14,634 nt of DNA from Candidatus Eiseniibacteriota bacterium (GCA_030630395.1 DAOVNE010000010.1:1-14634), one strand, 5' to 3'. Positions 1 to 7,488 are shown, counted from the stretch's first letter. Numbers and translations: made by a program. Notes: generated by a model not told the origin, from the letters alone.

Positions 1-676
1 CCCACGTCTGGGCCAGCTGCTTCCGCTTCCTCAGGCTGACGAAGTAATCGCCGTCTCTCGTCATCCGCACCTCGTACCCGGGTCTTGTGCTCAGGAGTCT
101 GGCAACGCGGTGTCCTATGTCGAGCACGACGTCCTTCTCAACCAGAACCCCGTTGCCAAGCGTCCCCGGATCCTCACCACCGTGCCCCGGATCGATGATC
201 ACAACGCGGGTCGCGAGCGGTCCACCATCTCCCCCGGCAGGTTCTGACAGCCGCGGGTCGATTTCACCGAAGACATCGATGACGATTCTGTGTGGCTTTC
301 CCAGATACGGCTTGAGCGAGAAGACGTTGTGTCCGGACATGCCGTCAAGGTCGAGTACTACCTGTGCGCCACTCCCAAGCTGATTGACGCGGACACGCTG
401 TATGACCCCGTCGTCGACGGCCGTCGCCCGAGGCACTTGTCCGGCGTCGGCGCCCTCTACGAGGACGACGACTCTGTCTGGGTTCGTCAGAACGCGTGTC
501 GAATAGGTGGCATATCCGGTGAGGTCGACAACGACGCGTGTGTGATCGGGCGCCGTCCAGTAGCGCAGGCTCGTAAGACTCTCACTCGCCGGCGCTGAAC
601 CCGCGACCATCACGAGCACAAGCGCCACGAGAAGGGTGGCTATCGGCGTTCGGATATTTCCCGCTCTGCTCAGCAA
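1..676 (-). CDS. N-acetylmuramoyl-L-alanine amidase (AMIN + Amidase_3), 3' end missing
   Basis: Zinc amidase that cuts the bond between N-acetylmuramic acid and L-alanine in peptidoglycan; this class acts in the periplasm in cell separation and wall turnover. I translate 225 residues before the window edge. Residues 1-30 form a signal peptide (hydrophobic core around LLVALVLVMV, small residues ending at A-P-A). Residues about 38-135 look like an AMIN domain, which targets such amidases to the envelope. The Amidase_3 domain starts near 157 with IIDPGHGGEDPG, giving the first zinc ligand His165; Glu180 in the VEKDVV motif fits the second. Later ligands lie beyond the window. I chose a TTG start at 676 because GGAGG precedes it by 4 bases and the signal peptide begins there; an upstream ATG in this frame is not visible. 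It is the last visible gene of a minus-strand run, 81 bp after the DUF523 gene. Family certain, exact start moderately so. Confidence 0.9.
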   Translation of the reverse strand, partial: MLSRAGNIRTPIATLLVALVLVMVAGSAPASESLTSLRYWTAPDHTRVVVDLTGYATYSTRVLTNPDRVVVLVEGADAGQVPRATAVDDGVIQRVRVNQLGSGAQVVLDLDGMSGHNVFSLKPYLGKPHRIVIDVFGEIDPRLSEPAGGDGGPLATRVVIIDPGHGGEDPGTLGNGVLVEKDVVLDIGHRVARLLSTRPGYEVRMTRDGDYFVSLRKRKQLAQTW

Positions 677-757
677 CGCACCTCCGTGGCCTGGATACAC
701 GAATACACCACCCGCACCAACTCATCGCACGGGCTGTCAGACAGGGTACACGCCTCA

Positions 758-1204
758 TCAGGATTTGTCGAGCCAGTCTTCTTCTGATTCAATGCGGACG
801 CCGTGCCGCTCGAGGAGAGCGGCCGTAACCCCTCTACCATCCGCAAGTTCACCGTCAATCCAGACGCGCCTCAAGCCACACGAGGGGCTTCGCTCCTTCA
901 GAATGGCCAGGGTCGCTCCGGTCATGCGGGCGACAGACAGCGATTCCTCTGCGCCTCGTCTGAACGCCTCCGTCACATCGATTCCGTTCCGGTCGACAAC
1001 GCTGGCGGCGCCATCGAGCACGGCCCCGCCGTCACCGCCCGAGAGGTCGGCCGGCGTTCTTGGTGTCGGGAGCCCGCCGAGCTGTTCCGGACAGATGGGG
1101 ATCGCTTCCCCTCGCGCGACCAGCTCACGGATCGCTTCGATCAGATTGTCGTCACCATCATACCGCGTCTTCAGTCCCACAAGACACGCGCTTACGATGA
1201 TCAA
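758..1204 (-). CDS. DUF523 / TudS-type [4Fe-4S] protein (putative thiouracil desulfidase family)
   Basis: A 148-residue stand-alone DUF523 (COG1683) protein. Seen directly: three cysteines in the family's conserved settings, Cys7 (VSACLVG), Cys38 (ICPEQLGGLPTPR) and Cys109 (RSPSCG), plus the terminal GVTAALL..G.R.ESEE block. Known of the family: TudS, a characterised member, binds a [4Fe-4S] cluster through three cysteines and removes sulphur from thiouracil; the Glu after the second Cys (Glu40 here) and the Ser of RSPSC (Ser106) match the residues implicated in catalysis there. The substrate in this organism is unknown. The open frame runs upstream to 1492 but that part overlaps the M16 gene and is not DUF523-like; the TTG at 1204 has GAGG six bases ahead and begins exactly at the domain. 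It starts 34 bp after the M16 stop, so it is probably co-transcribed with envelope genes, an unexplained pairing. Confidence 0.88.
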   Translation of the reverse strand: MIIVSACLVGLKTRYDGDDNLIEAIRELVARGEAIPICPEQLGGLPTPRTPADLSGGDGGAVLDGAASVVDRNGIDVTEAFRRGAEESLSVARMTGATLAILKERSPSCGLRRVWIDGELADGRGVTAALLERHGVRIESEEDWLDKS

Positions 1205-1238
1205 GCAACACCTCGAGGTTTGAGTCTGAAGACAGACG

Positions 1239-2561
1239 CTAGATGCCGCGACTTGGAGGTTCGCCGGGCCTCTCGACGACCGTTGCGGGATTGACGAGGT
1301 ACGTGCGTGCGACGCGCTCCACATCATCTGCCGTGACCGACTCCAGTCGATCGAGGTACATCTCACGGAAATCCTGTGGGAGACCGAGCAGGTAACGTCG
1401 CGCGATGGCGCTCGCCTTGTCCCTGTTTGTTTCGGTCTTCGCTGCGAACCGGGTCTCGATTCTGCTCTTGGCCTGCTCGAGTTCGACGGCACTCACTGCC
1501 ACGGTTCTCATTCCCTCGATCTCTTCGTTGAGAGTCTGAAGTGTTCCATCGGCGTCGTCGGAAGACGCATATGCGACAAGCCGAACGCCCTCGGACCTGA
1601 CGCTGACGAATGCTCCTGCGACACACAGCTGTGCGGGATCACTGTCCCCGAAGCAGCCGGACAACCGAGAACCAGAGCCATCGCCGAGGGCACTGACCAT
1701 CACCTGCACCGCCGCGTAGTCGTCGCTCCCGATCTCAGGACCAAGAAAACCGATCTCAACGAATCCCTGCTCGCCCTCGTGGTAGATATTGAGTCCGACC
1801 GGGCCCTCCAGTTCGACAGGAGAAGGCTCTCGACGCCTCACATCACGGGCCGGGTAGCCTGCGAAGAGAACCTCAAGTCCGGCAACCATCTCGTCCACAT
1901 CGAAGTCGCCCACTACGACAACGACGGTATTGCTCGCCCCGTAGTGTTGCTCGTAGAACGAGAGAATCTCATCCCGCGTGGCCGCCCGGACGCTTTCGGG
2001 TGTACCCAGCACAGGGCGGGAGTAAGGGTGTCCCGGGAAGAGAAGCCCGCTCAAGCTGTGGTAGGTCCGTGTGAACGCATCGTTCATCTCGCTCTCGAAG
2101 GAACCGATCGCGATCTCCTTCTCCCGATCCAGACGCTCTTCGTCAAAGGCGGGTCGCAGCATGAACTCGCTGAGCCATTCGAGGGCGGTGTCGAACTCGG
2201 TCTCGTGTGAGGTGATGTAGACCTCGGCGTAGTCCTCCGATGTCAGGGCGCCGTATCTGATGGACAGCCTGTCCAGTTCGTCTGCGATCTCCTCCCACGT
2301 CGCATCGCGTGTTCCCTCGAACAGCATCTCATTCGTGAGCTGGGCGAGACCACCACGCTCGTCCGGATCGTATCTCGATCCGGCGTCGACCATGACGGAG
2401 ACGGCGCTGATATCGCACCAGCCGTCATGAATGGCGATGAGAGTCAGGCCGCTGTCAAGCTGGACTTGGCGCATGCCTGCCGCGGCGATGGCGCTCATTG
2501 CCACGAGGGTCGCAACCACGGGGAAGGCGAATCGCATTCTACGTATGCTTTGTCGCACCAT
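1239..2561 (-). CDS. Secreted M16-fold (pitrilysin-like) protein lacking the zinc motif
   Basis: A 440-residue protein with two M16 (insulinase-like) half-domains: N-terminal half about 32-210, C-terminal half about 225-435. Residues 1-28 form a signal peptide (RQSIRRMR then a hydrophobic stretch ending AIAAA), so it is exported. The inverted zinc motif HxxEH should sit at residues 74-78; the sequence there is Q-L-T-N-E inside GLAQLTNEMLFEGT, so all three catalytic and metal residues are replaced although the surrounding family sequence is intact. The Arg/Tyr pair expected in the C-terminal half of active partners (usually ..LREKRGLAYSV) is also absent after SRL near residue 304. It is therefore best read as a non-catalytic M16 subunit or pseudoenzyme. 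The ATG at 2561 has AGGGA seven bases upstream; a further ATG at 2591 in the same frame lacks a site and would lengthen the leader. It follows the other M16 gene by 42 bp. Confidence 0.88.
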   Translation of the reverse strand: MVRQSIRRMRFAFPVVATLVAMSAIAAAGMRQVQLDSGLTLIAIHDGWCDISAVSVMVDAGSRYDPDERGGLAQLTNEMLFEGTRDATWEEIADELDRLSIRYGALTSEDYAEVYITSHETEFDTALEWLSEFMLRPAFDEERLDREKEIAIGSFESEMNDAFTRTYHSLSGLLFPGHPYSRPVLGTPESVRAATRDEILSFYEQHYGASNTVVVVVGDFDVDEMVAGLEVLFAGYPARDVRRREPSPVELEGPVGLNIYHEGEQGFVEIGFLGPEIGSDDYAAVQVMVSALGDGSGSRLSGCFGDSDPAQLCVAGAFVSVRSEGVRLVAYASSDDADGTLQTLNEEIEGMRTVAVSAVELEQAKSRIETRFAAKTETNRDKASAIARRYLLGLPQDFREMYLDRLESVTADDVERVARTYLVNPATVVERPGEPPSRGI

Positions 2562-2603
2562 CTTCACATCCCTGTTTCTGAAGCACCGCACACAACCCGG
2601 CCT

Positions 2604-3911
2604 CTACTGCAAAGCGATGGCGACCGAGTAACTGTCGCGGCGGAAGTACTTCTTCGCCACCCGCTCGAGATCCTCTGCGGTCAGCTCCTCGATCCGGGCC
2701 ATGTACTCGTCTATGAAGCTTGTACCGCTCACGATCGCGTAGTAGGCCTCGTAGGAGGCCCGCTCAGCCATCATGCATCTGGCCTCCGCCACCTCGGTCA
2801 GCATCGCGATCCGCGCGCGAGCCACATCATCTTCGTCTATCGGCTCATCTGCAAGCGACAGGAACGCCTCGACGGTGGCCTCTCTGGCTTTATCCACGTC
2901 GTGGTCGCCCACATCGACCCACGCCATGATGGGGTTTGGCTGCCGCTTCGTCCCCCATCCTGCGCTGACGCTGACCGCGAGCTGCTCGTCCAGGATAAGG
3001 CCACGCTCAAGCCGTGATGCCCTTCCCCTCCCCAGGAGCATCAGGAGGAGATCCATCGCGGCCACATCCTCATCGGAACCGCCCGGCGCGGGAAAACCAA
3101 CGATGATATATGGAGAGAATCCTTCCCCGTGGAGAACCTCGTCACTTCCCTCGCCGCACCACACAACACCGTCCGCGGCCGGCTCCGCCAACTCGCCTTC
3201 CGGCACGTCACCGAAGAGCGACTCGATAACGTCGGCCGCGCGCATGGCGTCGACATTCCCGACGACCGAGATGATCATATTCCTACCGACGTACATGCTG
3301 CTATGTCTCTCACGCAGGTCTTCAGTGGTAAGGCCCGTGATGACATCCGCGGACCCGTACGATAGCCGCGCATAGGGATGCTCGCCCATCATGCTCTTCA
3401 TGCAGGCGAGATACGCTTGTTCCCTTGGACTCGAGCCGTACTTGGCGAGTGAGATGAGAAGCCCTTGCCTGGCGCTCTCAACATCCTCATCGCTGAAGAC
3501 GGTGTTGGTCGTACCCATGTAGAGAAGTTCTGCGGCTTCCTCAAAGTGTCCGGCAAGACAGGTCGTGACGTAGTAGACGAAATCATGTGAGGGGCTCGCC
3601 ATGACCACGCCACCGTTGTCCGCGAACTCCTGCCGCTTCTTCTCAAGGACCGGGTTTCGCTCGGCGGACACCATCACGCTTCGAAGAAGAGCAGCCGTTC
3701 CGGCCTCGTCGGCTGATTCGTACAGAGCTCCATCACGGACCCAGAGATGCGCTGAGACCATGTCGGACCCACGATTCTCTTTGGCGATTATGGTAACGCC
3801 GTTGGGGAGAATCCGGGTCACGTACACAACACGCTCCACGTCGGCGCACCCCGCGACGAGGATCAGTGCAAGCATGGCTGCGATCACCATGAAACGGTGG
3901 GCGCTTATCAT
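2604..3911 (-). CDS. M16-fold lipoprotein lacking the zinc motif
   Basis: A 435-residue predicted lipoprotein with M16 architecture. Residues 1-21 are a signal sequence with lipobox V-A-G-C, so Cys22 should be lipidated and the protein anchored in a membrane facing the periplasm. The fold is recognised from LPNGVTII at the start, the SVVGNVDA strand-turn near residue 215, SRLERG near 310 and the C-terminal LTAEDLERVAKKYF. At the place of HxxEH (residues 74-78) it reads A-L-L-R-S, and the R/Y signature of the C-terminal half reads LDEQLAVSV, so neither the active site nor the helper pair is present. In known two-gene M16 systems one partner keeps HxxEH and the other keeps R/Y; here neither partner does. 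First gene of the probable operon; GGAG lies eight bases before the ATG. Possible roles are a scaffold or an envelope chaperone, which the sequence does not decide. Confidence 0.87.
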   Translation of the reverse strand: MISAHRFMVIAAMLALILVAGCADVERVVYVTRILPNGVTIIAKENRGSDMVSAHLWVRDGALYESADEAGTAALLRSVMVSAERNPVLEKKRQEFADNGGVVMASPSHDFVYYVTTCLAGHFEEAAELLYMGTTNTVFSDEDVESARQGLLISLAKYGSSPREQAYLACMKSMMGEHPYARLSYGSADVITGLTTEDLRERHSSMYVGRNMIISVVGNVDAMRAADVIESLFGDVPEGELAEPAADGVVWCGEGSDEVLHGEGFSPYIIVGFPAPGGSDEDVAAMDLLLMLLGRGRASRLERGLILDEQLAVSVSAGWGTKRQPNPIMAWVDVGDHDVDKAREATVEAFLSLADEPIDEDDVARARIAMLTEVAEARCMMAERASYEAYYAIVSGTSFIDEYMARIEELTAEDLERVAKKYFRRDSYSVAIALQ

Positions 3912-3923
3912 AGTGGGGGCTCC

Positions 3924-4010
3924 GTCTCGGCCTCACGGCCGGGCTTGTCCGGTACTGCTACTGTCTCGGCCTCACGGCCGGGCCTGTCCGGTACTGCTAC
4001 TGTCTCGGCC
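3924..4010. repeat. Two 39-bp tandem repeats plus a partial third, each with an internal hairpin
   Basis: Unit 1 is 3924-3962 and unit 2 is 3963-4001; they differ at one base (T against C). Nine bases of a third copy, GTCTCGGCC, follow at 4002-4010. Each unit holds CGGCC-TCAC-GGCCG, a 5-bp stem with a 4-base loop. They lie 13 bp upstream of the M16 lipoprotein ATG, within its probable 5' untranslated leader. Confidence 0.85.
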
Positions 4011-4093
4011 CGCATGTATATAGACAACGAAGACCGCTCTGGGTTTGCTGCGTCCAGGGGTCGCCACACCCCCGCCAGCAGGACCTATCGGTG

Positions 4094-4123
4094 ATGGTAT
4101 GGAGAAATCCTGGCCCCCGTCAA
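4094..4123 (-). promoter_or_regulatory. Candidate sigma-70-type promoter for the M16 operon
   Basis: On the minus strand TTGACG (4123-4118) is followed after 18 bases by TACCAT (4099-4094), five and four matches to the consensus boxes. It is the best placed promoter ahead of the M16 lipoprotein gene and would start transcription near 4087. Confidence 0.4.
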
Positions 4124-4159
4124 GCAGATTGCTTGTGTGAGGGCCTTGAGAACGACGTA

Positions 4160-4187
4160 CACCCACCATCCTTCCGGACGGTGGGTG
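4160..4187 (-). terminator. Hairpin after the sigma-factor gene, possible terminator
   Basis: A 12-bp stem around a four-base loop. Read on the minus strand it is unbroken (one G-U pair) with a GGAA loop; read on the plus strand it has one A-C mismatch. It lies 36 bp past the sigma-factor stop, which suits a minus-strand RNA. No U-run follows, so it may be a 3'-end stabilising hairpin or need Rho. Confidence 0.45.
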
Positions 4188-4223
4188 CATGTACAACGAG
4201 GCTCGTGCTGCCTGGCCTTGCCT

Positions 4224-5078
4224 CTAGTGCAGATAGACCAGGAGTTCCTCTGCCCGCGGCGCGCCCCTCAGCTTCGTGAGCGCCTCTTCCTTGATCTGCC
4301 TGACCCGCTCGCGAGTCAGACCTATCATCGTACCGATCTGCTCAAGCGTTTTCTTGTCTTCTTCCTCGAGTCCGAAATAGTGCTTCACGATCAGCGACTC
4401 CCTCTCGGTCAGCACATCGAGGGCGAAGTCGACCTCCTGCCCAAGCGACTCGTAGTGAAGCAAGTACTCCGCTGGGTCATCTGCGGGATCGGCAACCATA
4501 TCGCCGAGGTTCAGATCCTCATCGAGAGCGAGCGGCGCGTCCAGCGACAGGCTACTGACCGACAGCTTCTTGAGATCTGCGATGACGTGAGGCGCAAGGC
4601 TCATCTCGTCCCCGATCTCCTTGTCGGTCGGCTCCCGTCCGGTCTCCTGGCGCAAGCGCTCGAGCGTCCGCCACATCCTGCGTATGGCCCCCGTCTTATT
4701 GAGCGGAAGTCTCATGGCTCCCGACTGCTCGGCCATACCCTTGAGGATGGCGTGGCGGATCCACCAGACCGCGTACGTAATGAACTTGCGTCCACGCTCG
4801 GCATCGAAGCGATTCGCCGCTTCTATCAGCCCGAGGTTACCCTGGTTTATGACATCCATGATCGGAGCGTCCGTCTTCCGGGCGTACCCCTTCGCTACAC
4901 TCACGACGAAGCGCAGGTTCGCCTGCACGAGCGCGTCGCGAGCACCCTGGTCACCCTTGAGGATCAGTCTCCCAAGCTCCTGCTCCTCTTCACGAGTCAG
5001 AAGCGGGGTCCTGGCGATCTCTCTAAGATAGAGCTCCAAGCTCTTGTCTTCTTCTGCTGGTTCTCCGTAATACGGCAT
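4224..5078 (-). CDS. rpoD: Primary-type RNA polymerase sigma-70 factor (RpoD/SigA)
   Basis: Directs RNA polymerase to housekeeping promoters. The 284-residue protein has region 1.2 at about 11-45 (SLELYLREIARTPLLTREEE), region 2 at about 50-122 with NLRFVVSVAK, INQGNLGLIEAANRFD and the 2.3/2.4 block FITYAVWWIRHAI, region 3 at about 125-200, and region 4 at about 215-275 with the helix-turn-helix LEQIGTMIGLTRERVRQIKE. There is no region 1.1, and the length fits the short primary sigma factors of Bacteroidota and Chlorobiota-like bacteria. A group 2 paralogue is possible, since only one sigma gene is visible. The ATG at 5078 has GGAGG twelve bases upstream, a rather long gap, but in-frame TAG codons lie between, so no earlier start is possible. 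The gene is 166 bp downstream of the DegQ-like gene on the same strand; I find no strong promoter in that gap (TTGTCT-N16-TATGGG near 5157-5185 is weak). Confidence 0.93.
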   Translation of the reverse strand: MPYYGEPAEEDKSLELYLREIARTPLLTREEEQELGRLILKGDQGARDALVQANLRFVVSVAKGYARKTDAPIMDVINQGNLGLIEAANRFDAERGRKFITYAVWWIRHAILKGMAEQSGAMRLPLNKTGAIRRMWRTLERLRQETGREPTDKEIGDEMSLAPHVIADLKKLSVSSLSLDAPLALDEDLNLGDMVADPADDPAEYLLHYESLGQEVDFALDVLTERESLIVKHYFGLEEEDKKTLEQIGTMIGLTRERVRQIKEEALTKLRGAPRAEELLVYLH

Positions 5079-5244
5079 CTTGTTCTACTACCTCCAAATT
5101 CCCTTTGATTACTCACCGGGGTCCTGGTCCCGTCCGGACACTCCCCGGTCCATCGACTCCCATATTCTGATGCTTTGAGGAGACAATGGGTTCCCAATTC
5201 TCGGCGGATAGCGCATGTCGGTCCGGCCATCCACCACAGCCCCA

Positions 5245-6726
5245 CTATCCCGGCTTCACAGCCACGAAGTAGGTGTGTGCGCCGCGCTGAACCATGAGAG
5301 CGAGGGCCTTCTCAACTCCCTCGTACTTCGCCATGGCCTCGCGGTACTCCTTCACGTCCTTGATATCCGTGTTGCCTATGCGAACAACGATGTCACCGGC
5401 CTCAAGGCCCGCGCGGTCGCCCGCGCTTCCCCTCTCGACACCGATTATCAGCGCCCCGTGGTCGATCTCAATCCCGAGTTGCCTTGCGGCAGGATCGTCC
5501 AGGTCCACGACGTCCAGACCAAACCACGTCTCCTCGGCAACCGGCTCCTCAATCGAGACCGTCTCCTCGCCGGGTCTCTCAGCCAACTTCGCCGTCAGCG
5601 TCTTCGTGCGCCCGGCCCGGATTATCTCGACTTCAACGCGCTTTCCCGGCTCCACATCGGCAACGACGCGTCTGAACTGCGCGGCGCCATCGATCGCAAC
5701 ACCGGCGAAGCTCTTTACCACGTCGCCCGCCAGAAGCCCGGCATCGGCTGCCGGCGTACCAGGTTCCACGCTGGCGACAAGGACCCCGTCCGTGCTCTCG
5801 ATCCCGGTCGCCTCAGCAAGATCATTCGTTATGTCCTGCGGAACAATGCCCAGGTACCCGCGGACGACCTTCCCCTCTGCCATGAGCGCGTCCGCGACCT
5901 CACTCGCCAGGTTGATCGGGATCGCGAATCCGATGCCCTCTGCGGCCGCATTGGTCGCCGCATTGATGCCGATGACCTCACCCTTGACGTTGCAGAGCGG
6001 TCCTCCGCTGTTGCCGAAGTTGATCGAGGCATCGGTCTGGATGAAGTCCTGGTAGATAGGTGCGCCTCCGCTGATCCGAAGATCTACTCTCCCCACGGCG
6101 CTCACGACGCCAACCGTGACGGTACCCTCGAGATCAAGCGGGTTCCCAATGGCGATCGCCCAGCTTCCGACCCTGATCTTGTCTGAGTCACCCAGCCTCA
6201 CGAACGGCAGGTCGTTGCCCTCAATCTTAATGACCGCGATGTCCGTACTCGGGTCCTCTCCCACGACCACGGCGGAGAACTCCCGCCCGTCGTGAAGAGT
6301 CACCGTAATCTCGTCGGCTCCCGCCACAACGTGGTTGTTCGTCAGAATGTACCCGCTCCGGTCGAATATGAACCCGGACGCCGATCCTGGAACCTCATAC
6401 TCTCGGTACCGGGGCTCGGAATCCTCATCTGGGGCGTCTCCGAAAAACCTCCGGAACATATCGTTGAAGGGGTCAACACCCCGCCTGATCGTCCTCCTGG
6501 TGTCGACACTGACCACGGCCGGCATGACCTCATCGGCAACCGCCACAAACGGGCTCTCGCCGAACGCCGCGGTAGCCACTCCGCTGACATTGAGGCCGCC
6601 CGACCTCACCTCCTGTGCACTGGATACCGGCGCCAGGTTTGAGCTCGTCGTGATGATCACTCCGCCGAGCACACCAATGAGAACCAGGGAGACGCCTCCC
6701 ACGATCCACGTGCTGAATCCTCTCAT
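5245..6726 (-). CDS. degQ: DegP/DegQ (HtrA) family periplasmic serine protease
   Basis: Trypsin-like protease and quality-control factor for misfolded envelope proteins. From the ATG at 6726 it has 493 residues. Residues 8-27 form a single hydrophobic segment that may be a signal anchor or be cut near VSSA-QE (37). The protease domain spans about 55-285 with the triad His132 (TNNHVV), Asp162 (STDIAVIKI) and Ser240 (FGNSGGPL). Two PDZ domains follow, about 287-375 (RGYLGIVPQDI) and 400-490 (WFGLDVVDL, LEAGDIVVRI), the DegP/DegQ plan. The LA-type insert after residue 84 is short, with a PFNDMFRRFFGD motif common in the family. All catalytic residues are present, so it should be active. A GTG at 6777 would add 17 residues, but the ATG has AAGGG nine to ten bases ahead and gives a compact positively charged N-terminus. 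A small GAAA-loop hairpin (6774-6787) overlaps the GTG. Confidence 0.95.
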   Translation of the reverse strand: MRGFSTWIVGGVSLVLIGVLGGVIITTSSNLAPVSSAQEVRSGGLNVSGVATAAFGESPFVAVADEVMPAVVSVDTRRTIRRGVDPFNDMFRRFFGDAPDEDSEPRYREYEVPGSASGFIFDRSGYILTNNHVVAGADEITVTLHDGREFSAVVVGEDPSTDIAVIKIEGNDLPFVRLGDSDKIRVGSWAIAIGNPLDLEGTVTVGVVSAVGRVDLRISGGAPIYQDFIQTDASINFGNSGGPLCNVKGEVIGINAATNAAAEGIGFAIPINLASEVADALMAEGKVVRGYLGIVPQDITNDLAEATGIESTDGVLVASVEPGTPAADAGLLAGDVVKSFAGVAIDGAAQFRRVVADVEPGKRVEVEIIRAGRTKTLTAKLAERPGEETVSIEEPVAEETWFGLDVVDLDDPAARQLGIEIDHGALIIGVERGSAGDRAGLEAGDIVVRIGNTDIKDVKEYREAMAKYEGVEKALALMVQRGAHTYFVAVKPG

Positions 6727-6841
6727 ACCCTGCCACCCTTTTCTGCCGCGCGCCCGTTGTCGGTCTTCGTCCCACACGTTTCCGTGTTAGACAGTCGCAG
6801 ATACCAGTCGTTTAGGAGATGCGCCGGATTAGTCCTCGCCC

Positions 6842-7216
6842 CTAGGAGCCGGCTTCATCCGTCGACGCCGCGGCCGCAGGCTTCACATCCTCCGGCTTCT
6901 CTCCAGCCGCATCCTCGCGAGCCGCCTTCACCTCTGCAATCTCCGCCCGGAGTCGGTCCAGCTCCCGACGCTCATCTCTTATCCGCTCGATCGTGCCGAG
7001 GATGTTCGCGTCGTCGAGTATCTCGCTCGCCTTGTCGTCGTCGAAGAGTTCGAACATCCTGCCGCCGAGATCCGACATGGCACTGGCGATTCTCCGATTC
7101 GTGCTCAGGATATCCACCTTCGCGCGGCCTATCTGAGTCACCTCCTCAGCCTTGTCCGCCGCGTAGATGTAACCATCGACGATCGCTTCCTTGACATCAT
7201 CCCAGAACTTCGACAT
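6842..7216 (-). CDS. Small coiled-coil protein of unknown function
   Basis: A 124-residue soluble, highly charged protein without signal peptide or membrane segment. Residues 1-60 (start MSKFWDDVKEA, then TQIGRAKVDIL and LGGRMFEL) look conserved in style; from memory, similar small proteins with an E-x-T-x-I-G-[RK]-x-K-[VL]-D-I-L core followed by LGGRVYEL occur in FCB-group genomes, without assigned function. Residues about 74-101 form a likely coiled coil (TIERIRDERRELDRLRAEIA). Residues 103-124 are a low-complexity Ala/Lys/Glu tail, probably disordered. I chose the ATG at 7216 because GGAGG stands eight bases upstream; the GTG two codons earlier is too close to that site. It lies 115 bp upstream of the protease gene on the same strand and is divergent from lpxH. 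No function can be stated. Confidence 0.8.
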   Translation of the reverse strand: MSKFWDDVKEAIVDGYIYAADKAEEVTQIGRAKVDILSTNRRIASAMSDLGGRMFELFDDDKASEILDDANILGTIERIRDERRELDRLRAEIAEVKAAREDAAGEKPEDVKPAAAASTDEAGS

Positions 7217-7268
7217 GTGCACGTCCTCCGAACCCCTCGGTTCTTCCTTGCCGGTCTCGCGCCCACAC

Positions 7269-7295
7269 GCTATATTTGCGCTTGCAGGCTCTCAA
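7269..7295 (-). promoter_or_regulatory. Weak candidate promoter for the small coiled-coil gene
   Basis: TTGAGA (7295-7290) and TATAGC (7274-7269) on the minus strand, separated by only 15 bases. It stands 53 bp upstream of the ATG, a sensible distance, but the short spacer makes it doubtful. Confidence 0.25.
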
Positions 7296-7315
7296 ACGAG
7301 CGACTTTCAGGCGTG

Positions 7316-7337
7316 TTTCAGGGCAGAAACCCTGAAA
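7316..7337. repeat. Perfect 8-bp inverted repeat in the divergent gap
   Basis: TTTCAGGG and CCCTGAAA flank a six-base loop (CAGAAA). It lies between the small coiled-coil gene and lpxH, upstream of both, so it could be an operator or a leader hairpin. No T-run follows on either strand. Confidence 0.5.
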
Positions 7338-7488
7338 TCGCCACCTGCCTTCAATGAATTGGATGCGATTCTAAGTATTCGGTCGTTCCCGGTCAAGCGG
7401 TTTCATCCTGCGGGAATCGGTTGGAATAGCGGTTTCGCAGTCATCTTTTGCAACAGTAAGACAAGTTATCATGAGTGGAGCAAGCGAC

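Larger units (their letters stand above)
3912..4223. other. 312-bp intergenic leader between sigma factor and M16 operon
   Basis: No believable gene on either strand. From right to left it holds a 12-bp hairpin just after the sigma-factor stop, a sigma-70-like promoter facing the M16 genes, a short TATATA tract near 4016-4021, and two tandem 39-bp hairpin repeats close to the M16 start. A transcript from the promoter would have a leader of about 175 nt that includes both repeats. Confidence 0.6.

Noticed and set aside
1205..1492. N-terminal extension of the DUF523 frame up to 1492
   Set aside because: It overlaps the 3' end of the M16 gene, is Arg/Ser-rich shadow sequence, and the DUF523 domain with its ribosome site begins at 1204.
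3924..4010. Possible CRISPR array or attachment site
   Set aside because: The 39-bp units are directly adjacent with no spacers, only two full copies exist, and there are no cas, integrase or other mobile genes nearby.
3912..4223. Possible riboswitch in the M16 operon leader
   Set aside because: Apart from the tandem hairpins I could not match the leader to a known riboswitch core, so no class is claimed.
4137..5108. 323-codon open frame on the plus strand opposite the sigma-factor gene
   Set aside because: It is antisense to a clear sigma-70 gene, has no ribosome site and no recognisable protein features; long antisense frames are common in GC-rich coding DNA.
5215..6186. 323-codon open frame on the plus strand opposite the DegQ-like gene
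   Set aside because: Antisense shadow: Arg/Asp/Leu-rich composition without domain pattern, while the other strand carries an intact catalytic triad and two PDZ domains.
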